From: Acidobacteriaceae bacterium
Lineage (GTDB): Bacteria; Acidobacteriota; Terriglobia; Terriglobales; Acidobacteriaceae
NCBI GenBank assembly: GCA_003132405.1
Contig: PKXQ01000081.1
Span: 62,386-126,385, forward strand
Reading direction: 5' to 3'
DNA length: 64,000 nt
In this document: piece after piece, positions 51,910 through 60,879 of the stretch
How positions within the stretch are numbered: position 1 is the first letter of the stretch
Layout: every line of letters starts with the position of its first letter
Notes under the pieces: model-generated
Seen by the model: the letters and a program-made list of their open reading frames with translations, nothing else
The model's database searches: none
What the model was told of the DNA's origin: nothing
Program-made: the position numbers and the translations under genes

Positions 51910-52944
51910 TCACCACAGCGGCGCGACGGGCTCTTCGTGGAATACGGGCGCCGGCCCGCCTTTGTTCGACAGGCGGATCGCCGCCATGTAAGGTTTGGCT
52001 TGCGGATCGTAGGTCACGGTGATGCTTCCTCCTTTTCCTGGCGAGCCATCGAAGCCGCTGCGCCCGTCGGAACCGCTGCTTCCGCTGCTTCCGCTCGGCG
52101 TTCCCATGCCTCCGGAGCCGCCGCGGCCGCCGCGACCGCCTCTTCCGCCGGATCCTCCGGGGCCTCCATCAGCTTTCACCGTCAGCGTGCCTCCCTGGGG
52201 ATCGACGAGGTAGAGCTTATCCTTGCCCAGCGCCGATACTCCGACCTGAAGTAGAGGATGGCTGCCCGCTCTTAGCGCGATACGAACCTGCACTGCGGAC
52301 GCGTCTCCGCCGGGGCCTCCATCCTGGCCATTTGAGCCATCAGTTCCGTTTCCGCCATTTCCTCCTGGGGATGGATTATTCGGATCCATCGAACCGCTGC
52401 TGCCGCTTGCGCCATCCATTCCATCGCTGCCGTTCATGCCACTCGAGCCCGCGCTGCCGGAGTAATTCGAAACGAACGCGTAGTTATAGCGCACAGGAAT
52501 GTCGAGCTCGGCAATGTGAATGTCGGGATGACTGGGCACGGTGATGGATACGTGCGCCAGCTTTCCGTCGCTGATTCTCGGGTCTTTGGGAAGAGTGAGA
52601 ACGCCTTTCTGGTTTACGGTAGCGACAGTGGCTGTGACCGTTAGGTCTTTCCACATTACCTTCCCCTTGCCAGCGCCTTCCGTCTGTATCGTCTTGCCGT
52701 CGGTTTCAGTAACTACAACCACGAGCGCTGACTTCTCCCCGGGCGCGATTCCAGGGCCGTTTGGCAGATTGACCGCGATCGACGCGACGGGAGTCTTGGC
52801 CAGGTAAACCTTCATCCCCAGGTGGACTTTCATCGACGTGCAGCCACTGAGCGCGAGCAGGAGCGCCGCGCCTAGGCAGGCCGCGAAGCTTGTATTGATC
52901 CAACCCCGAATTGGTAGCAACGTCAGTGACCTGAACCTGCTCAT
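51910..52944 (-). CDS. lipoprotein with two collagen-like Gly-rich regions
   Basis: The 344-residue protein has a lipoprotein signal peptide (LLLALSGC, lipid Cys at residue 35). A beta-rich domain (about 45-160, with VASIAVNLPNGPGIAPGEKS) follows. The first Gly-rich low-complexity region (about 163-212, GSAGSSGMNGSDGMDGASG) leads to a short beta segment, then a second Gly-rich region (about 257-313, GGRGGRGGRGGSGGMGTPSG) and a terminal strand. The GxY repeats are imperfect, so a true triple helix is doubtful. It probably sits at the cell surface or in the outer membrane. I recognise no family for the folded parts. Confidence 0.75.
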   Translation of the reverse strand: MSRFRSLTLLPIRGWINTSFAACLGAALLLALSGCTSMKVHLGMKVYLAKTPVASIAVNLPNGPGIAPGEKSALVVVVTETDGKTIQTEGAGKGKVMWKDLTVTATVATVNQKGVLTLPKDPRISDGKLAHVSITVPSHPDIHIAELDIPVRYNYAFVSNYSGSAGSSGMNGSDGMDGASGSSGSMDPNNPSPGGNGGNGTDGSNGQDGGPGGDASAVQVRIALRAGSHPLLQVGVSALGKDKLYLVDPQGGTLTVKADGGPGGSGGRGGRGGRGGSGGMGTPSGSSGSSGSDGRSGFDGSPGKGGSITVTYDPQAKPYMAAIRLSNKGGPAPVFHEEPVAPLW

Positions 52945-53267
52945 GGCTGATCTCCTTCGGGTGGTCCACGATATTGAGGAGTTATTCCTGACTCAACGTA
53001 ATTGAAATTAGTTGATCGCGCACCTCGGGACTCATACTAATAAATATTTTTTCGGGATGCTTGATGAATCGAACACACAATCAACCACGATGTTGTGGAT
53101 TAACGAGTATGCACAGGTAAAGTTTTGTGAAGGTTGCGTGTTGATTTGTCAGGAACAGAGTTACTGGTGGAGTTACTGCGGAAGTCGCAAGACTCAGCGC
53201 GCAGCCCCCATCCAGACGTGGGAAAACCCGACGTCAGGATGGGTGCTCGCTGAGTTATTTTGAACGC
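52945..53267. other. intergenic region with a long hairpin
   Basis: A 323-bp gap between two minus-strand genes with lower GC in its first two thirds. One 83-codon frame (53012-53263) has no support. The end holds a hairpin at 53207-53243: CCCATCC/GGATGGG, then GACGT/ACGTC and GGG/CCC around an AAAA loop. It resembles the hairpin family at 39.6 kb in flanks and loop. It lies just behind the stop of the GloVer gene and could end its transcript. Confidence 0.65.
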
Positions 53268-54557
53268 CTAGTTGTTAGTGACCTCATACACAATTCCAAG
53301 GTTATACGTTCCACCATAGGCGGTCGTGCCGTAGACATTCCCGGCGCTGTCAAGAATCACGCCACCATACGGAGTGATTCCGCCAGCATCGGCGACGCTG
53401 GCGAGAATCGCTTCTCCGTAGGAGCCGTCGAAGAAGTTAAATAAATCATACGCGGTCCCGTAGCTGTATAGACCTCCTGCGAGCGTTGTGCCAAAAACGT
53501 CGCCGTCTTTGTCGAGCGTTACCCCCGCAAAAGGATTGGCGCCATCTCCATTGGCTTCGCCCTTGAAGGCGTAGAGAACTTTCTTTCTCCACTCCGCTCC
53601 CTTGGTTCGGGTAAGTGGCGGCCGTAGCTCGAAGACGGTGCCGAAGCTTTTCAGTTTGCCGGTGCCCACTGTTGTCCCGTAGATGTTTCCTTCCTTGTCG
53701 AGCGCGAGCGTGCCCTCTGGACCGGTCCCCGCTTTAAATGCAGGGAAGGTGTAGAGCGTCGCCGCCGCCCACTCCCCTTGCAGATTTTGCGAGAGTTCGT
53801 AGACAGTTGGATGATCGCCGACAGAGCCGATGCCGTAGATGTTACCGGCGGGATCCATCGTCTGTCCGGCATAATTTCCCTGGGGACAGGCATAGATCAG
53901 TTGCTCGGTCCAAACGCCGCCCGAGAGGCTAAGCTCGAAGACCGCGCCAGTGCCGGTGCGCGGGTAAGTTGTGCCATATAGGTTGCCCGACGAATCCGTG
54001 ATCAGGCCGTTGATGGGCGTAGCATTGTACGTGCCGCCCGTGAAGCTATAGAGAACGGTTTCTGTCCAGCTCGATCCCGTGGGCGTAAGTTCGAAGACTG
54101 TGCCGTATCCGTTCGCGCCGCCCGCCATCGTCGTGCCGTAAAGATTTCCCGAATGGTCGAAAATCAATGCGCCATAACCAGGGCCGCCACCGTCGGCTCC
54201 GCCAGTGAAACTATAGAGCGTGGTCCCGTTCCACCCGCCGCTGCCGTTCGGCGATACTTTAAATACGGATCCTTCGTCGATGCCGCCATTGTTGGTGGTG
54301 CCGTAGAAGTTGCCGGCGCCGTCCGCGACGAGGTTGGCCAGCGAACCCGTGCCATAGGGATCGCCGTATTCCGGTTGATCGTAGATGTCGGTCATGGTTT
54401 GCGCCGACGCCGGACGTGCCGCCATGAGCCATGCCGACAGCACAGCCACGGCCAAGGTGATCGCCAGTTTATTCGAGCCGAATTTAGGCCCTACCCAAAT
54501 ATTCGAATGGTTTGCGCCGCGCTTCGCGGCCGCTTCCGTGGTTACTGCGGAATACAT
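53268..54557 (-). CDS. exported GloVer-type tandem-repeat protein
   Basis: The 429-residue protein has a long signal peptide (hydrophobic part ITLAVAVLSAWLMAARPASA). About seven repeats of ~50 residues follow, each of the form 'GNLYGTT..GG..GYGTVFEL.P...W....LYSF'. This is the 'choice-of-anchor tandem repeat GloVer-containing' type (TIGR03803), common in Acidobacteria and probably a beta-propeller. Its function is unknown. I chose the ATG at 54557, because GGAGG lies five bases before it and is part of the longer frame starting at 54569. Confidence 0.85.
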   Translation of the reverse strand: MYSAVTTEAAAKRGANHSNIWVGPKFGSNKLAITLAVAVLSAWLMAARPASAQTMTDIYDQPEYGDPYGTGSLANLVADGAGNFYGTTNNGGIDEGSVFKVSPNGSGGWNGTTLYSFTGGADGGGPGYGALIFDHSGNLYGTTMAGGANGYGTVFELTPTGSSWTETVLYSFTGGTYNATPINGLITDSSGNLYGTTYPRTGTGAVFELSLSGGVWTEQLIYACPQGNYAGQTMDPAGNIYGIGSVGDHPTVYELSQNLQGEWAAATLYTFPAFKAGTGPEGTLALDKEGNIYGTTVGTGKLKSFGTVFELRPPLTRTKGAEWRKKVLYAFKGEANGDGANPFAGVTLDKDGDVFGTTLAGGLYSYGTAYDLFNFFDGSYGEAILASVADAGGITPYGGVILDSAGNVYGTTAYGGTYNLGIVYEVTNN

Positions 54558-54790
54558 ACTATCCTCCACGATTCATAAGCCTCCGACGGCTCGAGCACTC
54601 GAGGTTCGTGGACTTGCTTTCGCCGACTATTGGGAAGATCGAGGCTCGCACTTTGCGAGGCGGTGTTTCGGTGCGAGATCACTGCAGGGGGTTGTACTAA
54701 GGATCTATCAGGAAAATCCCTAGACCGCACATGCGGTATTGCGGTTTCGAAGAAGCGCGAAGGACGGGACTCCGAGCCCTACTCCGATCC

Positions 54791-56314
54791 TTACTCCAGG
54801 CCTCGGGCCATTTCGACCGCGCGAAGCACGGCGCGCGCCTTGTTTTCCGTTTCTTCGAATTCACTCTGCGGATCGGAATCGGCCACAATTCCCGCGCCCG
54901 CTTGCAAAGTGGCCTTTTTGCCTTTCATGACCATAGTTCGAATCGCGATGCAGGAATCGAGATTGCCGGCGAAATCGGCGTAGAGAACGGCGCCGCCATA
55001 GACGCCGCGCCGCGTTGGTTCCAGTTCTTCGATGATCTGCATGGCGCGAACCTTGGGCGCGCCGCTAAGGGTACCGGCAGGGAAGCAGGCGGCGAAGGCA
55101 TCCATCGCGCTCAGTTCGGGACGCAGCCGGCCTTCGAGCGCCGAGACGAGATGCATGACGTGGGAGTAACGCTCCACATACATCAGGTTGCGAACTTTTA
55201 CCGAGCCGTATTCGCTGACGCGGCCGAGATCGTTGCGGCCGAGGTCGACGAGCATCACATGCTCGGCACGTTCTTTTTCGTCGGCGAGCATTTTCTTTTC
55301 GAGCGCCGCGTCGGCGGCCTCGTCGCGGCCTCGCGGGTGAGTTCCGGCAATCGGACGGTATTCGAGTTTGCATCCTCCGGCCGAGGCGCGCACCAGCATT
55401 TCAGGAGACGAACCGACCACGTGCATACCCTGATTTGTTTTCTTGTCGTTAACATTAACGTCGGCGCTCGCGCCGATGCGCAGGAAGTACATGTAAGGTG
55501 ACGGATTCACTGTGCGCAAAGCGCGATAGAGATCGAATGGAGCGACGCCCGGCTCGAAATCCCAGCGCTGCGAAAGCACGACTTGAAAAATGTCTCCGGC
55601 GGCAATGTATTCCTTGGCGCGGCGGACACTCGCCAGAAACTTTGGCTTCGGAGTGCGCGCCCGCGGCTTCAGCTTTGACTTAGGGGCGGTTTTGCGCCAG
55701 TGCGCTGGTTTCCATCCGGCAGCGAGCTTTCGCTCGATGCCGGCGATGTCTTTCGCTGCCCGTTCATAGGCTGCTTGGGGTGCTTCTCGCTTGACGTCTG
55801 CCGAGGCCACGATGTGAATTTGGTGGCGCAGGTGATCGAAGGCCAGCACGCGATCGAAAAACATCAGCACGCAATCGGGAAGGTTGAGATCGTCGTCGGC
55901 GTGCTCGCCGATATTTTCGAGGCGGCGAACAATGTCGTAGGCGCAATAGCCGACCGCGCCCGCGGTGAAGGGCGGCAAGCCTTCCATCGTCGCTGGGCGA
56001 TGCTGCTGCAAGAGCTCTTTTATGACCTCGAAAATATTTCCCGTGGGGCGTTCGACCTTGCGGCCACGCGTAATGGTGATCGCGGCACCGCGTGACTCGA
56101 GTCGTAGAAATGGACGCACTCCCAAGAACGTGTAGCGCCCGATTTTTTCTCCGCCTTCGATCGACTCCAGCAGGAAGGCATCCGGTTCGCCGTCGGCCAC
56201 GGCGAGGAAGGCAGAGACGGGCGTAAGCAGGTCGGCGGAGATCGACTTCGCCACCGGAACCAGCGTGGCGTTGCGCGAGAGGCGCGAGAACTCTTTGTAG
56301 TCGGGACGGATCAC
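54791..56314 (-). CDS. trpE: anthranilate synthase component I
   Basis: The 507-residue chorismate-binding enzyme has the family motifs IGRYTFLGVRP near the N-terminus, the catalytic C-terminal region with LEYRPIAGTHPRGRD, EHVMLVDLGRNDLGRV and FPAGTLSGAPKVRAMQIIEE, and GGAVLYADFAGNLDSCIAIR. It makes anthranilate from chorismate with TrpG. The LLESIEGGEKIGRY segment fits the tryptophan feedback site region. The start is GTG at 56314. It lies 26 bp behind a secreted-protein gene on the same strand and is not next to trpG. Confidence 0.94.
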   Translation of the reverse strand: MIRPDYKEFSRLSRNATLVPVAKSISADLLTPVSAFLAVADGEPDAFLLESIEGGEKIGRYTFLGVRPFLRLESRGAAITITRGRKVERPTGNIFEVIKELLQQHRPATMEGLPPFTAGAVGYCAYDIVRRLENIGEHADDDLNLPDCVLMFFDRVLAFDHLRHQIHIVASADVKREAPQAAYERAAKDIAGIERKLAAGWKPAHWRKTAPKSKLKPRARTPKPKFLASVRRAKEYIAAGDIFQVVLSQRWDFEPGVAPFDLYRALRTVNPSPYMYFLRIGASADVNVNDKKTNQGMHVVGSSPEMLVRASAGGCKLEYRPIAGTHPRGRDEAADAALEKKMLADEKERAEHVMLVDLGRNDLGRVSEYGSVKVRNLMYVERYSHVMHLVSALEGRLRPELSAMDAFAACFPAGTLSGAPKVRAMQIIEELEPTRRGVYGGAVLYADFAGNLDSCIAIRTMVMKGKKATLQAGAGIVADSDPQSEFEETENKARAVLRAVEMARGLE

Positions 56315-56340
56315 GAGGAAATCTTCACTACTCCGAACGG

Positions 56341-57009
56341 CTATTTTTGATCGGTGGCGCCCGCGTGAGGAGTTGTCTCCGCGGGGGCTCGAGGAACTGT
56401 TTTCACTGGACTCAGCTTCTTCAATCTCTCACTCCACTTGGCATCGTCATAGACGAGTGGCTGACTGGAAGCCGAAATGCGTTCGGACCACTGAACCGTG
56501 TAGTAATCATCCGTGCCCTTAATGCAGATGAATAGAGTGGATTCGCTATGCGCGTATCCGTCGGAATTCATGGTCCCGCAACTTGCCCATGCGACAAACC
56601 CATTGTGGCCACTGACTGTTGTGGCACCCATCCCCTTGGAGGAGAATGTATCTGGACAACGACGTTTAAAGCCCCCAGCGATGGCATTGATATATCCTTC
56701 CGGGCTTACATTGGGCCTGGAGGAAAGCCCCTTTCTGCCCGTCTGGGTAATCATTTGAGACCAATGGTCAATCGTCTCTCCCTTGAGCACCATCTCATTG
56801 ATGTAAAAGTCGTTATGCGCGCGTGCAGAGGCCCCGACGAATCCCTGTGGAAATGGAATCACCAGAATCTCGCTGAAGATTGGAGTGATGATTTCACTGG
56901 GCTTAAGGTCATTGAAGTCGCCTTTGCCTGCGTGGGCGTCGCTTTGCGCTGCCGCAAATAAACAAACACCGCAGGCAAGAGATGCGAGCATAAGGACTTT
57001 TTTGTTCAT
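56341..57009 (-). CDS. secreted protein of unknown function
   Basis: The 222-residue product has a signal peptide (KKVLMLASLACGVCLFAAAQ) and a mature domain with FDI-type secondary structure and cysteines in RRCPDTF, WASCGTM and LFICIKG. The sequence GHNGFVAWASCGTMN and YYTVQWSERIS recalls no family I can name with certainty. I use the ATG at 57009 because the signal peptide starts there. It is directly upstream of trpE, but a functional link is not obvious. Confidence 0.7.
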   Translation of the reverse strand: MNKKVLMLASLACGVCLFAAAQSDAHAGKGDFNDLKPSEIITPIFSEILVIPFPQGFVGASARAHNDFYINEMVLKGETIDHWSQMITQTGRKGLSSRPNVSPEGYINAIAGGFKRRCPDTFSSKGMGATTVSGHNGFVAWASCGTMNSDGYAHSESTLFICIKGTDDYYTVQWSERISASSQPLVYDDAKWSERLKKLSPVKTVPRAPAETTPHAGATDQK

Positions 57010-57176
57010 AGACTTCAGGTTTATACACAATGAGGGTACGGCGATCTGGGTCTGATGTAAATGGGTTCCCTTTCCGGCACTCCCTTCGCTTGCCTAGGTT
57101 TCGGGGGCGGCCATATACTTTGCGAGGCTTGCTCGATATTAGAAGAAGATCGTAATCGCAATATTGCGGAGACTTT

Positions 57177-58445
57177 ATGACGACAGCGTTGGAACTTGAA
57201 CAGGAAACTAATCCCTGGCAGGCGCAAGCAGCCCGCTTCGACCTGGCCGCGAAAAAGCTGAATCTCGACGATGGCCTGTGGCGGGTGCTGAGCAGTCCGA
57301 GCCGCGAAATTATCGTGCACATTCCGGTACAGCTCGACAACGGGCGCCTCGAAGTTTTTACCGGCTATCGCGTGCAGCACTCGATCGCGCGCGGTCCGGC
57401 CAAGGGCGGACTGCGCTATGGCCCCGATGTCAATCTCGACGAAGTGCGGGCGCTCGCCAGTTGGATGACGTGGAAGTGCGCGGTGGTGAATATTCCTTTC
57501 GGCGGCGCCAAGGGCGGCATCATTTGCGATCCGCACAAAATGTCGCAGGGCGAACTCGAGCGCATGACGCGCCGCTATACGGCGGAGCTCTTCGAATTCA
57601 TCGGCCCGGAAAAAGATGTCCCGGCGCCTGACGTCAATACGAACGAACAGACCATGGCGTGGATCATGGACACCTATTCCATGCACGCGCGCCAGACGGT
57701 CACTGCCGTTGTAACGGGCAAGCCGATCAACATTGGCGGATCGCGCGGCCGCCGCGAAGCCACTGGTCGCGGAGTGCTCATGGTTTGCGAGCAGGCGATC
57801 AAGAAGCTGCGCCTGAATCGCGATACCTGCCGCGTCATTATTCAAGGCTTCGGCAACGTGGGATCGAACGCGGCTCGCCTGATGGCGGCGGCGGGATACA
57901 AAATCATCGGCATCCTCGAAGTGGGGGGCGGCCTCTACAACAAAAATGGCATCGACCTCGAAGCGCTCTGGGAGTTTCGCCAGCGCCAGGGCACGATTCA
58001 CGGCTTCACTGGCGCCGAGGCATATGATCCCGAAGAGCTTCTGCTCGTCGATTGCGACATTCTGATTCCGGCCGCGACCGAAAATCAGATCACCAGCCGC
58101 AACGTCGATCGCGTAAAATGCAAGATCCTCGCCGAGGGCGCGAACGGACCTACTACCGCTATCGCTGACGATGTGCTCGCCGAGAAAAAAGTTTTCGTGA
58201 TTCCTGACATTCTGGCGAACGCCGGCGGCGTCACTACTTCTTACTTCGAGTGGGTGCAGGATCGCCAGGGCTACTTCTGGAAGGAATCGGAAGTGAACGA
58301 ACGGCTGGGAGACATCATGGTTACGGCGTTCGATGACGTCGTGCGCTACGCGGAAACGCATGGCGTGAACAATCGCATCGCGGCGTACATGCTGGCGATT
58401 GACCGAGTGGCGTATACCATCCGGCAGCGCGGAATTTACGCGTAA
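57177..58445 (+). CDS. gdhA: glutamate dehydrogenase
   Basis: The 422-residue enzyme interconverts glutamate and 2-oxoglutarate plus ammonia. It shows the catalytic Lys in [37 protein letters not shown] and a Rossmann fold for NAD(P) ([18 protein letters not shown]). Its length puts it in the hexameric class of about 420 residues. GCGGAGAC precedes the ATG. It is divergent from the secreted-protein gene. Confidence 0.96.
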   Translation: MTTALELEQETNPWQAQAARFDLAAKKLNLDDGLWRVLSSPSREIIVHIPVQLDNGRLEVFTGYRVQHSIARGPAKGGLRYGPDVNLDEVRALASWMTWKCAVVNIPFGGAKGGIICDPHKMSQGELERMTRRYTAELFEFIGPEKDVPAPDVNTNEQTMAWIMDTYSMHARQTVTAVVTGKPINIGGSRGRREATGRGVLMVCEQAIKKLRLNRDTCRVIIQGFGNVGSNAARLMAAAGYKIIGILEVGGGLYNKNGIDLEALWEFRQRQGTIHGFTGAEAYDPEELLLVDCDILIPAATENQITSRNVDRVKCKILAEGANGPTTAIADDVLAEKKVFVIPDILANAGGVTTSYFEWVQDRQGYFWKESEVNERLGDIMVTAFDDVVRYAETHGVNNRIAAYMLAIDRVAYTIRQRGIYA

Positions 58446-58468
58446 ACGTAGCGAAAGTCGTGGCAAAT

Positions 58469-58834
58469 ATGAAACGTTATGCCAGCAACTTTGCTTTGCG
58501 GATGGCCGCTTCGTGTCTGCTGACGATTGCCATTTCGGCGAGTCTCGTAGTGGCGCCCGCGGCCTCACAGACAACTCCCGCTAGTCCGACAGCGGCTCCC
58601 GCTCCTTCGGCGTCCTCCGGCAACGGAGCTGCGTCCAAGGCAACCACGAAATCATCCGGCGCTCCGACGGCACAAGATATTGCCTCGGCGAAAGCCGGCG
58701 GCAAAGTCTGGGTCAACACCGAGACCCGCGTCTACCACAAAGGTGGTCGCTGGTACGGGAAAACGAAGAAGGGGAAATTCATGACCGAAGCCGAAGCCAA
58801 GGCCGCCGGCTACAAAGGCGCTAAGCGGGACTGA
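58469..58834 (+). CDS. small exported Ala/Pro-rich protein
   Basis: The 121-residue protein has a signal peptide (about 1-32, ending PAASQ), a low-complexity Ala/Pro/Ser/Thr linker, and a C-terminal ~42-residue motif VWVNTETRVYHKGGRWYGKT followed by a basic tail with MTEAEAKAAGYK. That tail resembles the small 'N.....YH..g..YYGkTk.GkyM.e.eA...G' domain of secreted DNA-end-binding-like or Ada-like proteins and is seen after nuclease-like proteins. No catalytic residue can be named. A GTG at 58460 is an alternative start. It follows gdhA by 23 bp. Confidence 0.65.
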   Translation: MKRYASNFALRMAASCLLTIAISASLVVAPAASQTTPASPTAAPAPSASSGNGAASKATTKSSGAPTAQDIASAKAGGKVWVNTETRVYHKGGRWYGKTKKGKFMTEAEAKAAGYKGAKRD

Positions 58835-58911
58835 CGGAATAAAACACCTACGCTGAGTCAAGAATAAATAATAAATTTCGGAAGAGGACTCACGATGCTG
58901 ATGAACTAATG

Positions 58912-58950
58912 AAACCTCAGCGAACTCGGTGTGCTCCGCGGTTAACAGCT
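58912..58950. repeat. 'CCTCAGCGAACTCGGTGTGCTC' type intergenic repeat
   Basis: CCTCAGCGAACTCGGTGTGC followed by TCCGCGGTTAACAG belongs to the same kind of 'CTCTGTG...GGTTAA' intergenic strings as those at 18779-18840 and 60456-60527. It lies in the 236-bp gap before pgsA, in which I see no gene. Confidence 0.4.
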
Positions 58951-59070
58951 TCGCCGGAATCGCCCCGAAGACCTCGCCCTACTGTCCGTTGCCTTGTCTC
59001 GCGATGTGGAGGATAATCAAAATAGTTCGCCTCTGAGGCTTCTGACTTCGTCATTTGTTATTGTCATCGC

Positions 59071-59724
59071 GTGAATCTTCCCAACTCCATCACGCTCACA
59101 CGCATCGCAGCGATTCCACTGCTTATTTGGATTCTCTGCACTCCGCGCTTCGCGGGCGAACCCACCGGCGAAAGAGAAATCCTTGCATCTCTCGTCTTCA
59201 TACTGGCTTCGATCACCGATGGCATCGACGGCTATCTGGCGCGCAAGCGTGGGCAGATCACGACTATGGGTATTCTGCTCGATCCGCTCGCCGATAAGTT
59301 GCTGGTGGCTGCGGCCTTTATCACGCTGGTGCAATTCAACCCAGCCTTGGTGCCAGCGTGGATGGCCGTGGTCGTCATCGGCCGCGAATTTCTGGTGAGC
59401 GGCCTGCGCTCGATTGCAGCCTCCGAAGGCTTTACGATTCAGGCGAGCGAACTGGGCAAGTTCAAGATGCTCGTGCAGATTATTTCCGTCGTCGCGGTGA
59501 TTCTCGCGCACCGCTGGCATGAGTGGCCGCTCTTTGGCATTTATATCTTCCCGGTTTATTGGATCGCCCTGGTCGCCATCTGGTTCATGGTGCTGCTGTC
59601 GCTCGTCTCCGCGCTCGACTATTTTGTAGCTTTCTGGTCGCGGATCGATCGCAAATCGGAGAAGCGGCGCCGCCGTTCCTTCGTCCTCGCCCGGCGGAGA
59701 AAAAGCGATGTCCAAGCTGTCTGA
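59071..59724 (+). CDS. pgsA: CDP-diacylglycerol-glycerol-3-phosphate 3-phosphatidyltransferase
   Basis: PgsA makes phosphatidylglycerol phosphate. The 217-residue membrane protein has four to five TM segments and the CDP-alcohol phosphotransferase motif DGIDGYLARK...GILLDPLADK (D-G-x2-A-R-x8-G-x3-D-x3-D pattern). MNLPNSITLTRIAAIPLLI is the classical N-terminus. The start is GTG, without a clear Shine-Dalgarno. It overlaps the AMMECR1 gene by 17 bases. The C-terminal 25 residues are strongly basic. Confidence 0.93.
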   Translation: MNLPNSITLTRIAAIPLLIWILCTPRFAGEPTGEREILASLVFILASITDGIDGYLARKRGQITTMGILLDPLADKLLVAAAFITLVQFNPALVPAWMAVVVIGREFLVSGLRSIAASEGFTIQASELGKFKMLVQIISVVAVILAHRWHEWPLFGIYIFPVYWIALVAIWFMVLLSLVSALDYFVAFWSRIDRKSEKRRRRSFVLARRRKSDVQAV

Positions 59725-60436
59725 AATTGCGCCCGAAAAAGCGTCTGAGAATCTGGCTGCGGGTGCTGAACCTCTCCCCCTCACGTCACCATCACAATTG
59801 TCTCCAGGCCAACGGCGCATTCTGCTCGGCGTCGCGCACCAGGCAATTCTTTGCGTTCTGGAGCACCGGCCATTCCAGGAAGCGCCTTCCTTGCCTGCCG
59901 AGCTAATGGAGTTGCGCGGCGTCTTCACTACGCTTTACCTGGGCCCCGATCTCCGCGGCGAACGACCCCACGCACCTTATCCCGACACACTTCATCATGA
60001 TCCGCACAGCGAATTGCATCTTGAACCTCATCGCCAATTGCGAGGCTGCGTCGGCTACGCTCTGCCCGTCGCTCCTCTGCACCGTGCCGTAGCGGAGACC
60101 GCTCGCGCGGCCGCTTTCGACGATTCCCGCTTTTCACCGGTCACGCTCGAAGAAGCGCCCCGTCTGGAGGTTTCGCTCAGTGTGCTCTCGCGTCTTTTCC
60201 CCATTCATCCGGGCGCGGTGGAGGTAGGGCGCCACGGGTTATTGATTTCCGAGGGCGCTCACCGCGGCCTGCTCTTGCCCCAGGTTCCAGTGGAACAGAA
60301 TTGGGACCGCAAGACTTTTCTCGATCAAACCTGCCGCAAAGCTGGACTGCCGCTCGATGCCTGGCGCAAGGACGCAACCCTTGAGGCGTTTACCGCCGAG
60401 GTTTTTGGCGATTCCGAGGTCGAAAGTGCACGCTGA
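59708..60436 (+). CDS. AMMECR1-domain protein
   Basis: The 242-residue protein contains the AMMECR1 signature HRQLRGCVGY and the region HGLLISEGAHRGLLLPQVPV with NWDRKTFLDQTCRKAGLP. A His/Pro-rich insertion of about 25 residues (HAPYPDTLHHDPHSELHLEPH) precedes LRGCVGY and is unlike most family members. The family is conserved across all domains and often near radical-SAM AmmeMemoRadiSam genes, none of which is seen here. Function is not known. It starts inside the end of pgsA. Confidence 0.88.
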   Translation: MSKLSEIAPEKASENLAAGAEPLPLTSPSQLSPGQRRILLGVAHQAILCVLEHRPFQEAPSLPAELMELRGVFTTLYLGPDLRGERPHAPYPDTLHHDPHSELHLEPHRQLRGCVGYALPVAPLHRAVAETARAAAFDDSRFSPVTLEEAPRLEVSLSVLSRLFPIHPGAVEVGRHGLLISEGAHRGLLLPQVPVEQNWDRKTFLDQTCRKAGLPLDAWRKDATLEAFTAEVFGDSEVESAR

Positions 60437-60647
60437 ATCGGTGCGGAAAGAAACATGAACCACGAAGGATAACCTTATCTCGATTTCCCCTTTGTGATCC
60501 TTCCGTGTCCTTGGTGGTTACGGTTTGGGACTTCCCAAAACCGCGCCCCTCCGGCGCATCCCCCACTTTCGTACCCTTGTGTTCTCGGCAGAACGAAGTA
60601 AGCTCATGAGCTGGCGCTTTGCTCTAACGACGCCGTTGTGAGGCAGT

Positions 60648-60731
60648 ATGGAATTAGCTGTTGTGATCGTAGTGGTAGTCGTCGCCAGCGCGATGATTCC
60701 CGGCAACCCCAAAATCCGTTTCTACCGCTGA
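60648..60731 (+). CDS. possible 27-residue membrane peptide
   Basis: The frame reads MELAVVIVVVVVASAMIPGN and ends KIRFYR. It has a hydrophobic segment of 16 residues followed by a positively charged end, which is the shape of a small single-TM peptide. A weak GTGAGG lies about 7 bases before the ATG. No homologue is known to me and a chance frame is quite possible. Confidence 0.3.
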   Translation: MELAVVIVVVVVASAMIPGNPKIRFYR

Positions 60732-60830
60732 GTGTCCAGCGTTTTCCCGCCCTGTAGAGCAAGCCTCTCCCCGCGCCCATCTACTCCGAGGGAATCTCTC
60801 CGCCTAATTCGCAATAATCCGTCAACATAA

Positions 60831-60857
60831 AAAAGAGACGCGGCAAGCCGCGTCCCC
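60831..60857 (-). terminator. Rho-independent terminator of the exported-protein gene
   Basis: On the minus strand the perfect 8-bp stem GACGCGGC/GCCGCGTC (60854-60847 and 60844-60837) has a two-base TT loop and is followed by TCTTTTTTATG. It lies 23 bp behind the stop of the gene that ends at 60880. Confidence 0.9.
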
Positions 60858-60879
60858 GGTGAGTCTGACTAATGTTAGA

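Larger units (their letters stand above)
60437..60879. other. intergenic region with repeat and a possible 27-residue frame
   Basis: A 443-bp gap. At 60456-60527 there is ACCACGAAGGATAACC and CCTTCCGTGTCCTTGGTGGT, a repeat of the CACAGAG type. A short frame at 60648-60731 is listed separately. The end has the terminator of the minus-strand gene. No other gene is visible. Confidence 0.55.

Noticed and set aside
53012..53263. 83-codon frame between the collagen-like and GloVer genes
   Set aside because: No Shine-Dalgarno, no family, runs through a hairpin element; not supported.
57021..58574. 517-codon frame antisense to glutamate dehydrogenase
   Set aside because: No recognisable domain, no Shine-Dalgarno sequence, and composition typical of antisense frames; gdhA is beyond doubt.
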